Shown one piece after another: positions 7,321-16,549 of a stretch of 64,000 nt of DNA. Under the pieces are notes generated by a model. The model worked only from the letters and a program-made list of their open reading frames with translations. It was not told the origin of the DNA and did no database searches. Both the position numbers and the translations under genes were made by a program. This DNA comes from an uncultured Vampirovibrio sp. (GTDB taxonomy: Bacteria > Cyanobacteriota > Vampirovibrionia > Gastranaerophilales > Gastranaerophilaceae): NCBI GenBank assembly GCA_910584405.1, contig CAJUAL010000008.1, forward strand, positions 1-64,000, in the 5' to 3' direction. Within the stretch, counting starts at the first letter, position 1, and every line of letters starts with the position of its first letter.

Positions 7321-8217
7321 ATGGAATCTATACACTATTACCACGACTATCAAGAGTATTGCTATAATACTATTGAAAAACTTAGTAAAGATTTGCATAA
7401 TACTTATGTTAGACGTAATAATCTAGCTAATATTTGTTATGCTAATCTGAATTTACTTGAATCTAACAAGATAACTAAAGAGTTACTTGATAATATGATT
7501 CTAGGTAAGAAAGTAAAAGGAGTTAAACTTCTGAGAAAGCTTGATTGGAGTAACGAAGCTAAAGCAGTATCTCTTCGTATTACTTATAATCGATTCGCTT
7601 ATCTTTGTACAGTTCGTATTCCTAAACTACTTGCGATTATTAGATATTATGATTGGATGTGTCGTATTCCTCATAGTATTTTTAATCAGATTCAACGAAG
7701 TCTTAATAAGAGTCTTATAGAAACTCTGATACGTGGTGGTAGTGTTTCACTTGGTACATATCTTGGTACTTATCAAGTACAACGTGCTGTTGCTAGAGAA
7801 TCTGTTGATTGGGCTGCGTCTTTTCGTCTTAGAGATGAAATGATTGCTGCTGGTATTGAAGTTCAGAGTTTTCTTAATCCTTATGGTAAGAATTGGAAAG
7901 TTAAATCTGATAATCCTTATTATTGGTTCTGTAAATGGATTCGTCATAGAATGGGTGTAGATGTTGTACCTAATCAAATATTTTATAAATATCATCCTAC
8001 TCATTGTCATATTAATATTAATACTGATAGTAAGATTACTAAATATAAGACAATAGAGGAAGTTATTAAAGCTGATAATCTTGCATTTGACGCTAAACTT
8101 AAATATATTCGACAGCATGATCCTACTATTATGGATAGGTATCCTCATGCTAAGAGTAAACGTGAACGTACTAAAAACAATGAAGTAGATGAATACATTA
8201 GACCAAAATCTGATTAG
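7321..8217 (+). CDS. Conserved-looking virion/tail-region protein, basic
   Basis: 298 residues, basic, with a helical N-terminal half and a middle Trp/Tyr-rich stretch (NPYYWFCKWIRHRMGVDV) followed by a His-rich YHPTHCHININ. The C-terminal tail is highly charged (HAKSKRERTKNNEVDEYIRP). It overlaps the next gene by 29 bases. Its place between the ring-type protein and the adaptor-like protein suggests a tail barrel or hub component; no family assigned. The C-terminal basic tail could contact DNA. Confidence 0.4.
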   Translation: MESIHYYHDYQEYCYNTIEKLSKDLHNTYVRRNNLANICYANLNLLESNKITKELLDNMILGKKVKGVKLLRKLDWSNEAKAVSLRITYNRFAYLCTVRIPKLLAIIRYYDWMCRIPHSIFNQIQRSLNKSLIETLIRGGSVSLGTYLGTYQVQRAVARESVDWAASFRLRDEMIAAGIEVQSFLNPYGKNWKVKSDNPYYWFCKWIRHRMGVDVVPNQIFYKYHPTHCHININTDSKITKYKTIEEVIKADNLAFDAKLKYIRQHDPTIMDRYPHAKSKRERTKNNEVDEYIRPKSD

Positions 8218-8944
8218 CTCTAGTGTTGTTATTCATAGAATTATTGAAGATTATGATGTTCATTCTATGGATTTCATTACTCGTATTCCTACTTGGATAT
8301 GCGAAGCTCTTGCTGATTTAAATATTCAGCAACATTATATTAACATAGGAGAAACTATTGATTTTGATGATTATCGTTGTGAACTTCCTAAAGGTTGTAA
8401 AAATGTTCGTTTAGTTACTATTGGTGGAAAACGTGCTGATTTTACTACTAATCCTGCTCCATTTGAGCATGATAGTGGAAACTATATACCACTTGCTGTT
8501 TCATTCCCGATAGGCTGGAATCTAACAGAAAACGTTGTTTTTGACTTCATACGAGCCACTAGAGAGAGTTTATACACTTACTCGATTAACGGATCGTATT
8601 TGCATCTAAATGTCAGAAAAGGCACGTTAGGGCTGTTATACCACGGGTTGCCAATGACACTAGACGAAATACTTAAAATCAATGTTCCTCTTATACCTAA
8701 TAATGATGTTCTTATTGATGCTTTAAAGAACTTCGTTATGATGCGTATTCTTCAACGTAATTACCGCCATCCAATTATGAATCTAAAAGAAAGTAATCCT
8801 TACACTAATCCGGCATTAGCATACGATAATGCTAAAATAAAAGTTCGAAATGCTTGCAATAGGCTTACTAAAGATAAACGAGATGATTGCAGTAAATCTA
8901 TGTTGAACTTCTTCTTAAACATGAAAAACCGTTATGTGAATTAA
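8189..8944 (+). CDS. Probable head-tail adaptor / ring protein upstream of the muzzle
   Basis: 251 residues. The start ATG at 8189 lies inside the end of the previous gene. The N-terminus (IEDYDVHSMDFITRIPTWIC) and alternating helix/beta pattern are like the small adaptor proteins of podoviruses (T7 gp11, P22 gp4 type), and the gene sits directly before the large nozzle-like gene, as R1-type rings do in crAss001. The middle third (about 8480-8690) uses codons rare in the rest of this arm (CGA, CTA, CAC, GGG), although the frame is intact. Confidence 0.5.
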   Translation: MNTLDQNLISSSVVIHRIIEDYDVHSMDFITRIPTWICEALADLNIQQHYINIGETIDFDDYRCELPKGCKNVRLVTIGGKRADFTTNPAPFEHDSGNYIPLAVSFPIGWNLTENVVFDFIRATRESLYTYSINGSYLHLNVRKGTLGLLYHGLPMTLDEILKINVPLIPNNDVLIDALKNFVMMRILQRNYRHPIMNLKESNPYTNPALAYDNAKIKVRNACNRLTKDKRDDCSKSMLNFFLNMKNRYVN

Positions 8945-8946
8945 TT

Positions 8947-11900
8947 ATGAATATAAATGATGGTTTATATCCTAATGCTAATCCCGGTGCAGTCAGAAAT
9001 GGTGTTAAGTCATTTGCATTAAATATAATGTATAATGATGATGGTAATACTCTGATTAACGAGAATGGTTTTGAGGTTTATAAAAAAGACTTAGACGTCT
9101 ACGGAACTTTAGTTGGTAAAATTGAAGTTCCGTTAGGCGTCATTTTGTTTTTTAAAGGTACTCCTGATAAAATAGTTTATATATATCAAACAACTAAAGA
9201 TAAAGATGATATTAAAACTATTGTATTTCAAGGTAACTTTAATTTTACTATAGATCATCCTATTAGTGGTACATTCACATATATTGATGAAACTAATTTA
9301 TTTATAACATTTACTGAAGGTGTATCTAGTGATAATGAAACTCGTATTCTATATATTACTGAAGCTCAAAGTAAATATAAAGGATATATTGAAAATCTTA
9401 TTATTGAAGATAATGTTACTACAATTACATTTAAAGAAGGTTTTGAATATATTCTTAATCTCATTCCTGATATAGTATTTCCCACATTAGATGTTAATAT
9501 TATTGCGGGAGGTCTTAAAGCTGGAGGTTATCAATTTGCAACATCTATTAAATTACATGATGGAACATATAGTGATTATTCTCTATTATCTCCTGTATAT
9601 TATGCCGCTCCTGATTATGGTGAGAACATTGCTATAGGTGATGTAACTAAAAAGGGATTTAGATTTAAATTTAGTAAAGCAGGTACTTACAAATTAGCTA
9701 TAGTATATAAAAGTCCTACTACAGAAGAATGTTATGAAACTTTTGAAATTAATATTCCATCTGTCAATAGTACTTTTGATTTTACTACTATATCCAAGAT
9801 GAAATCTATTTCTATAGATGATATAATTATAAGTAATACCGCTTATACTAAAGATGAAGCTCAAACATCTTTTGATGGTTATCTTCTTAGAGGTAATGTT
9901 GTTACTCCTGAATATAAAGATATTACTGATTTCTTCACAAGTATTGATGGTGAACTTCTTCTTCAAAAAATTAAAATTGATTTTGTTAAGTTTGCTGAAT
10001 TTAGTGGTGTAAAAGATTTTGTTAATACTTCTATTACTCCTCATAGTGGAAGTGGTAAAGTTGGAGATTTCTTTAAATCTAAAGATATATCTAATAGTGG
10101 TTCTTTTAAGGAAGATGAAGTTTATTATTTCTTTATTACTTTTATAGATCATAAAGGTAAATATATAAATAGTTTTCCTATTAAAAATTCTCGTGGAACT
10201 TATGCTCATATAATCAATGCTTCTAAAACTAAAACTCTTGATTTGTATGGAGCTAAAGTTAATATGAATACTTTTGTTTCAGCTTTTAATACTAATACTA
10301 ATATTACTAAATTTAAAAATAGTATTAAGAGTTATGCTATTTATTATGCTAAATCTACACCTGAGATTTCAAACTGGATTTCTCAATGTCTTACCATTCG
10401 TGATATAGGAACTAATGATGTAATTGGAGATAATTATGAAGATCCTTTTAGATCCGCAAGTCGTTTTAGGTTATATCCTATTGAATATCTTGTTACTAAT
10501 ACTGTGTTACCTTCATTCTACATTAAAGGTCTTAGGTATAATAAAGAAGCTAAAATATGCCTTAATAATTATGAAGGTAGTTCTGGTACTGAATGGGGAA
10601 ATAATGCCATTCATCAAGCATGGAATGCAGGAGATAGAGCTAGATTAAATTCTCTTATTCAAGAAAATCTTATTAATGGCAAAAATCTTAATACTCCTGA
10701 TAAATCAATTAATGCTGGTGAATATTTAGGTGCTTTTGATAGGCTTAGTAAATATACTAAGAAGACTGATATGCCTAAGACTAGTAAAGATTTTAATATG
10801 TTTACTGATTGGGGAGATCATATCAAAGGTCCTTGGGAATCTGGAGATCTTATTCATTCTATTCTTGATACAGAAACTACAGATATTGCAAATAATGCCC
10901 CATATCCTACGATTCTTAATGCAGATTTTTATCCTATAAATAATAGTGCTATATCTAATGCTGGATGTGATAGTAGTTTCAAATTAATTAATGGTTCTAC
11001 TATGCTTCAAGAAAATATCTTTGGTTTAGCCAAAGAAGGTACTGATAGCGAAGGTGGAACTAGTTTACCTAATGAGTCTCTTACGGATATTGTTTATAAA
11101 CAAGCTGATGAAGAAATTGATGGTATTAAACGAGATGTAAGAACTCAAACTAGAGTTATTTCTGTTATAACCAAAGATAATGATTCAGATAGTTATAGAC
11201 AAGAATTAACTACTATTAAAGAGAAACTTATATACGCTAATGGTTATAATAATGCTGAATATTTAAAACAAAATTCAGAAAGTATTTGGGAAGTTATAAC
11301 AGATGAAAAAGAAGCTACTATAGTGTTAAGTAGTGAAATTACTGTTAAGACTCTTACGGCTGAAGAATATAATTCTATTATTATTGAAGTATCTAATAAA
11401 GATGATTCTAATTGGATTCTTCTTTATAATGAGAATAAAAAATATTATAACTTTGATACGTTTACTATATTTAATAGAGGTATCGTAGATTTAAATCGTT
11501 ATTATGACGTTAATACAATTCCTATACCTGATTTATTTAATTTATCTTTAGTTGCTGCATCTAGTATATATCCTATAGAGAATACTGATGAAATTATTCT
11601 TATTGGTGATACATTTCCAGCCTGTGTTACTCAACGTTGCACTTGTCCTTCAAATAAATTCAATAATGTTGGAGATGCTACTCATCATAATAATAATATC
11701 TATCATATTCATCGTATGATTATTACTTATTATATTAAAAGTAGAATGAATTTTCTTGCACTTCATAGTGGTAAAAATGTAAATAGTTCTATTATTAAAT
11801 ATAAAGGTACTACAGCTAATAATAATTTCTCGGGTAAAGCTAATAAATTCAATATCAATACTATTATCAATAAATTCACAAGTGGTCTTAGTGAGGAATA

Positions 11901-13395
11901 TGCACCTCATACTATGGATATATATCCGACTACTTTTGATTATGATTCTATTATTGATTTAGGTTATAGAGATTATGTCATTGATAACTTTTGGCATACC
12001 GAAGATGGAAGTGCTTATGATATTGAAATGAATTGGAAAGGTTTCAATGATATTACTCAATTTAAATCCACCGATAATTTAAAAGATACATTCGCTGCTA
12101 GAATTATTCGTTCTAATGTTAATAATATGGAATCGAATGATATTGGTTGGCGTAAATTTAAAGCTGATTCTTATAAAGATATTCCTATTACTAAAGGTTC
12201 TATTGTAAATCTTTTATCAGATGCTAAATCTCTTTATATTCAAATGGAACATACTCTATTTGTAACATCTGTTAAAGATAGTCTTAATCAAGAAGAAGAT
12301 GGGACTTATATTGGTACTAGTGATATTTTTGAAAGAACTCCTATTGAAATTATCTTTAATAATACCGGTAAAATCGGATGTAATAATAAGTTTTCTTCTA
12401 TTATTACTCGATATGGTTATTTCGTTTGTGATAACTTTACAGGTACTATATATCATGTTAAAGGTGAATCAGATGTATCTGATATTTCATCTATAGGTCT
12501 TCAAGGTTGGTTTAAAGAATATATTAAAGAAAATGCTATTAATCCTCTAAATACTAATGGTAATTTCTTTATATTTGATGATTATAATAGTCGTATCATA
12601 TTTGTTTCTAATAATCCAGATAATACTTATACGATTTCATATAATCTTAAGACTAATCTTTGGATTAGTTTTCATTCTTATAATCCTATTATTACTTGGT
12701 CTAATCGCTTAGGTACATTTGTTGTTGATACAAATAATACTAAGATTTATAAGATTAATGCTCCTAATAAGTGTATATATTTTGATAATAAGATAATGCC
12801 ATCTATTGCTCAATTTATATATAATGAAGAACCTCTTGTTAGTAAGTTATTTAATCATATTGAATGGAATAGCGCACTTGTTCATAATTGGAATTATCTT
12901 ACTGCTGATAAGATTAAATTCTTATATGATAAGACTATTGATTATTTAATGATTAATACTGATACTCAAAGTACTGGTATTCTTCCAATGATTCTAGATG
13001 AAACTTGGTATGATAACCATACTCTTAAGTACAAAGCTGGACGTTATTTATGGAATCTCATAGAAGACCATATAGATAATGATAGAGCATTTCAAATTCT
13101 CAATCCATCTAATATACCTTTTGAAATAGATCACCTCTTAGGAATGAGATATGAGCCTAAAGCATGGTATGAATACAACAAGATTCAGAATCAGTTCGGG
13201 TATATAACAATGGTGTATTTAAATCGTTTTATTGATACTACTACTAACAAAGATATTAATGAAACTGATGTCAATGCTATCATGGATAAGCATTCAGATA
13301 ATATTGATATTACTAGTAAAGATTCTAATATCAAACAAGCTGAACTTAGATTATATGATATTAACGTTGTTGTTACTAAGAATACTAGATTATGA
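8947..13395 (+). CDS. Large tail nozzle/muzzle-like protein
   Basis: 1482 residues, largely beta, with no signal peptide. The N-terminus (NINDGLYPNANPGAVRNGVK to LINENGFEVYK) resembles the opening of T7 gp12/P22 gp10-type tail nozzle proteins. Repeated hydrophobic strands with FVSNNPDNTYTISYNL and WSNRLGTFVVD in the last third resemble propeller blades. In crAss001 a protein of this kind and position forms the tail muzzle that contacts the fibres and gates DNA release. It directly follows the adaptor-like gene (two bases apart). The last 200 bases show more varied codon use than the centre. Assignment rests on N-terminal similarity and order. Confidence 0.6.
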   Translation: MNINDGLYPNANPGAVRNGVKSFALNIMYNDDGNTLINENGFEVYKKDLDVYGTLVGKIEVPLGVILFFKGTPDKIVYIYQTTKDKDDIKTIVFQGNFNFTIDHPISGTFTYIDETNLFITFTEGVSSDNETRILYITEAQSKYKGYIENLIIEDNVTTITFKEGFEYILNLIPDIVFPTLDVNIIAGGLKAGGYQFATSIKLHDGTYSDYSLLSPVYYAAPDYGENIAIGDVTKKGFRFKFSKAGTYKLAIVYKSPTTEECYETFEINIPSVNSTFDFTTISKMKSISIDDIIISNTAYTKDEAQTSFDGYLLRGNVVTPEYKDITDFFTSIDGELLLQKIKIDFVKFAEFSGVKDFVNTSITPHSGSGKVGDFFKSKDISNSGSFKEDEVYYFFITFIDHKGKYINSFPIKNSRGTYAHIINASKTKTLDLYGAKVNMNTFVSAFNTNTNITKFKNSIKSYAIYYAKSTPEISNWISQCLTIRDIGTNDVIGDNYEDPFRSASRFRLYPIEYLVTNTVLPSFYIKGLRYNKEAKICLNNYEGSSGTEWGNNAIHQAWNAGDRARLNSLIQENLINGKNLNTPDKSINAGEYLGAFDRLSKYTKKTDMPKTSKDFNMFTDWGDHIKGPWESGDLIHSILDTETTDIANNAPYPTILNADFYPINNSAISNAGCDSSFKLINGSTMLQENIFGLAKEGTDSEGGTSLPNESLTDIVYKQADEEIDGIKRDVRTQTRVISVITKDNDSDSYRQELTTIKEKLIYANGYNNAEYLKQNSESIWEVITDEKEATIVLSSEITVKTLTAEEYNSIIIEVSNKDDSNWILLYNENKKYYNFDTFTIFNRGIVDLNRYYDVNTIPIPDLFNLSLVAASSIYPIENTDEIILIGDTFPACVTQRCTCPSNKFNNVGDATHHNNNIYHIHRMIITYYIKSRMNFLALHSGKNVNSSIIKYKGTTANNNFSGKANKFNINTIINKFTSGLSEEYAPHTMDIYPTTFDYDSIIDLGYRDYVIDNFWHTEDGSAYDIEMNWKGFNDITQFKSTDNLKDTFAARIIRSNVNNMESNDIGWRKFKADSYKDIPITKGSIVNLLSDAKSLYIQMEHTLFVTSVKDSLNQEEDGTYIGTSDIFERTPIEIIFNNTGKIGCNNKFSSIITRYGYFVCDNFTGTIYHVKGESDVSDISSIGLQGWFKEYIKENAINPLNTNGNFFIFDDYNSRIIFVSNNPDNTYTISYNLKTNLWISFHSYNPIITWSNRLGTFVVDTNNTKIYKINAPNKCIYFDNKIMPSIAQFIYNEEPLVSKLFNHIEWNSALVHNWNYLTADKIKFLYDKTIDYLMINTDTQSTGILPMILDETWYDNHTLKYKAGRYLWNLIEDHIDNDRAFQILNPSNIPFEIDHLLGMRYEPKAWYEYNKIQNQFGYITMVYLNRFIDTTTNKDINETDVNAIMDKHSDNIDITSKDSNIKQAELRLYDINVVVTKNTRL

Positions 13396-13400
13396 ACTTA

Positions 13401-13457
13401 GAGGAACTCTGTAGACCCCGGTAGGGAAAGAGCTTGTGGAAGGGAGAGGAACTCTGC
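13401..13457 (+). repeat. Dispersed GC-rich element, copy B
   Basis: Intergenic, between the muzzle-like and Cys-Gly-Gly-repeat genes. A perfect 12-base direct repeat AGAGGAACTCTG (13400-13411 and 13445-13456, period 45) brackets CCCCGGTAGGG and TTGTGG. Each flank can also fold as AGAG-GAA-CTCT. Confidence 0.8.
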
Positions 13458-13473
13458 TAATATTGATATTAAT

Positions 13474-16400
13474 ATGCCAGATTATAAAAAGAGTAAGATA
13501 ACTAATGATACTGAAGCTCAAAGTGTTTTTCTTAAAGCCCTATATAAAATACATAATGCTACTAAAGATTTAAATACTAGAGGTACAGGTCTTTATATTC
13601 AAGCTCTACATAAAGATAAAAATATTAAAGGTCTTATTGGTAGACCTGAAGTTCATAAAGTAGATTCACTTAGTCAAGTTGGGGCTTCATCTAAAGAAAT
13701 TCTTCAATATATGGCTAAGACTGGCGTTGGTATGAAAGGTGTTAATACTAAGATTATTGATCCTAGACTTCTATTAGATGATAAAGTTACTAAGCGTATG
13801 CGTGATATTTATAATATTGCTAGAAAAAAAGGATTTAATCATGCTTCCGCTAGTGCTTTATTGGCTCTAATACAAGGTGAAACTACTTCTGATAATACAG
13901 ATGATCTTTTTAATTATCGTAAGATTCAACGTGAAACTGAAGGTAATCTTAATCGTATAATTAATGGAGGTCTTCTTTCATTTGAAAATTTAAGACCTTC
14001 TAATGATGATGAAAAAAAGAAGTTAGGTCTTAAGTTTGTTGAAGATACTAGATATAATTATGGTAAATATCAAAAGTATCTTAAAGATAATAAACTAACA
14101 GATAATGAATCTAATCAATTAGATTATTATTTAAATTATCATTTACCCAAAGGAGCATTAAAAGCAGTAAATGCTATGACTCCTGAGGATGCAGCTACAT
14201 ATTTGTTTAAACATCAGAAAACAAATAAGAGTTTAGATCCAAACAATCTTAAAACTCTTAGAGAAAGAGCTGCCTTTTATAATAAAACTGAATTTAATAA
14301 TGGTGGTATGATTAAAACGCTTAAAGGTAGACGTAAACGTTATGATCTAGGAGGTGCTAGAGATAATGTTAATAATGTTACCGGAAGTAGTTGGGGTGCA
14401 GGTAGAGGTATTCAAGGTGCTGAAACTAAGAGTGGTTTAGCTAAAGGTCTTGGAATTGGATCTACCGTAGGTGCTGCTGCTGGAAGTATAGTTCCTGGAG
14501 TTGGTACTGCTATAGGCGGAGTTATCGGAGGTATTATCGGTGGTGTTTCAGGTTTGATTAGTGGTATCTTTGGTGGACGAAGAAAAAAACGTAAAGCTAG
14601 AGAAGCTGCCATTAGAGCAGATATTACTAAGAATTATGAGCTTGGTCAAGATGATATTCGTATTGATCAACAGGCTTTAAATGATGTTACAATTAATACA
14701 AATCCTATAGATATTTATGGAGATAATCCTATCCCTACAGGTAATACTCAAACTGTTAGTAATCGATATAATATGATTGGTGTCCCTACAAAAGAAAATT
14801 ATGAATTTGCTTTTAGATGTGGAGGTAGACGTAAAAGATATGCTGATGGAGGTTCTATAAATCAAGTTGCATCTAATGCGGCAATAGTTGAAGGACCTAG
14901 TCATGAACAAGGTGGTGTTCCTTATGGAGCAAATGCAGAAGTGGAAGGTGGTGAAGCAATACTCAATGGAAGTAATGCTGATTATATATTTAGTGATACT
15001 CTTAAGCTAGGAGATAGAACTTTTGCAGATATTGCTAAACCTCTTATGTTACATAAAGGTTATCTTGAAGATAAACTTGCTAAAAGTTCTGTAATGCTAG
15101 GTGGTCTTTTACGACTTACAGATCGTAGTACTTATGCTATAGATCGTAACACTAATGCTCGTAATACTGAAAAGCAATCTGCTAGACACAATAGACTTCT
15201 TGCTGAAATTAATGGAGTTCAAGCCGAACTGAATAATCTTTATAATCAACAAGAAGCTATGAAGGCTGAATCTGGTGATGTTGCAGAGCCTAAACAAGAA
15301 TTTGCTCTTGGAGGCTCTATATTTGCTTGTGGAGGTAGACGTAAATATCCTAATGGAGGTTTAGCTATTCCACCTTTACAATTTGTAGCACCTACTCCTC
15401 AATTTGCTGAAATGGATATTCAAACTGTATCTCCTATTACATCTACTGTAAACACAGGAGCTATAAGTGGTGCTACAATGGGAGCTAATATAATTGCTAA
15501 TTTTATGGCTCAAGATGCTATGAATAAACGTCAAGCTGTTGTATCCGGATTACCTCCTCATATTAAAGATGCTGTGCTTAGTGAAGTTGGTATGAGATGT
15601 GGTGGAAGAGTTAAAAAAGCTGATGGTGGTTCTGTTCAAGTATCTCCTTTTAGTGATTTAAATATTCAAGTTGATAATCCAACTAAACAGATGATTAATC
15701 CTAATCCTTATCTTATGACTCCTATGATGCTTAGAAGATGTGGAGGTAAAACTAAACGTTATGATTTAGGTGGATTTATTTCAGATGAAAGTGGTAATCT
15801 AATAGGTGCTGCTGGTAATCTTATAGGTAGTCTTATGCAAGGTCGTAGTAAACGTAAACTTGCTAAGAGCATTTCTGATATGCCAATTCCTAAAAGAGAA
15901 TATCTTGATAATGTAAATCTTGAATGGGATATAAATACTGATGCTGCTAGAAGAGAAGTTATTGATCAAATTTCTGCTATTGAAGATTTTGTTAAATCTA
16001 ATTCATCTAGTGCTTCTGTAGCAAGACAAGCTATGCTTAGAGCTAGAAGTAAAGGTGCTAGTGCTTTGGGTAAACTAAAACAAGATGAGTTAATGCAAGA
16101 ACTTAATATTAGAAATCAAGCTCGTCAAACGAATGCTGAAATTGCTGCTAAGAACAAACAGATTAAATACGAGAATGAAGTTGATGCTTTTGAGAAAGCT
16201 AATCTTGCTGCTTCTTTATTAGCTGAAGGCAATACAGGTATAAGAGATGCTCTTGTAGGTTTGACGGGTGATGTTCAGAAGATGCTTAATGATCATACTC
16301 TTCTCAATGATAAGCGTAATTCTAATATATTACATCTATTATCTAATGATAAATCTATAGGCTTCTTAAAGAATTTATCTGATAAACAAATATCAAGACT

Positions 16401-16485
16401 CTTTGGTAAAGACGCTGTAGTTCTTAAAGGTAAAAGATGTGGTGGTAAAGTTAAGAAAAGATATAGTGGTAAAAGATGTGCTTAA
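13474..16485 (+). CDS. Capsid cargo/ejection protein with Cys-Gly-Gly basic repeats and a glycine zipper
   Basis: 1003 residues. The N-terminal 270 residues are helical, and NHASASALLALIQGETTS is faintly like phage tail lysozyme domains (weak). A long glycine zipper (about residues 326-366, IGGVIGGIIGGVSGLISGIFGG type) could insert into membrane. Six short repeats of the form [R]-C-G-G-[RK]-x-K-[RK]-Y-x-x-G-G are spread along the chain (near residues 279, 448, 618, 708, 755 and 988; the first lacks the Cys). A segment GPSHEQGGVPYGANAEVEGG recalls internal proteins of Bacteroidales phages. Expected to be packed in the virion and released ahead of the DNA. A terminator follows directly. Confidence 0.6.
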   Translation: MPDYKKSKITNDTEAQSVFLKALYKIHNATKDLNTRGTGLYIQALHKDKNIKGLIGRPEVHKVDSLSQVGASSKEILQYMAKTGVGMKGVNTKIIDPRLLLDDKVTKRMRDIYNIARKKGFNHASASALLALIQGETTSDNTDDLFNYRKIQRETEGNLNRIINGGLLSFENLRPSNDDEKKKLGLKFVEDTRYNYGKYQKYLKDNKLTDNESNQLDYYLNYHLPKGALKAVNAMTPEDAATYLFKHQKTNKSLDPNNLKTLRERAAFYNKTEFNNGGMIKTLKGRRKRYDLGGARDNVNNVTGSSWGAGRGIQGAETKSGLAKGLGIGSTVGAAAGSIVPGVGTAIGGVIGGIIGGVSGLISGIFGGRRKKRKAREAAIRADITKNYELGQDDIRIDQQALNDVTINTNPIDIYGDNPIPTGNTQTVSNRYNMIGVPTKENYEFAFRCGGRRKRYADGGSINQVASNAAIVEGPSHEQGGVPYGANAEVEGGEAILNGSNADYIFSDTLKLGDRTFADIAKPLMLHKGYLEDKLAKSSVMLGGLLRLTDRSTYAIDRNTNARNTEKQSARHNRLLAEINGVQAELNNLYNQQEAMKAESGDVAEPKQEFALGGSIFACGGRRKYPNGGLAIPPLQFVAPTPQFAEMDIQTVSPITSTVNTGAISGATMGANIIANFMAQDAMNKRQAVVSGLPPHIKDAVLSEVGMRCGGRVKKADGGSVQVSPFSDLNIQVDNPTKQMINPNPYLMTPMMLRRCGGKTKRYDLGGFISDESGNLIGAAGNLIGSLMQGRSKRKLAKSISDMPIPKREYLDNVNLEWDINTDAARREVIDQISAIEDFVKSNSSSASVARQAMLRARSKGASALGKLKQDELMQELNIRNQARQTNAEIAAKNKQIKYENEVDAFEKANLAASLLAEGNTGIRDALVGLTGDVQKMLNDHTLLNDKRNSNILHLLSNDKSIGFLKNLSDKQISRLFGKDAVVLKGKRCGGKVKKRYSGKRCA

Positions 16486-16500
16486 TTAACTGCTGTTATA

Positions 16501-16526
16501 ACTCCGGATTAACGTCCGGAGTTTTG
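16501..16526 (+). terminator. Rho-independent terminator
   Basis: ACTCCGGA (16501-16508) and TCCGGAGT (16515-16522) form a perfect 8-bp stem around six bases, followed by TTTTG. Confidence 0.85.
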
Positions 16527-16549
16527 TTGTATATACAAATTTAATTCTT

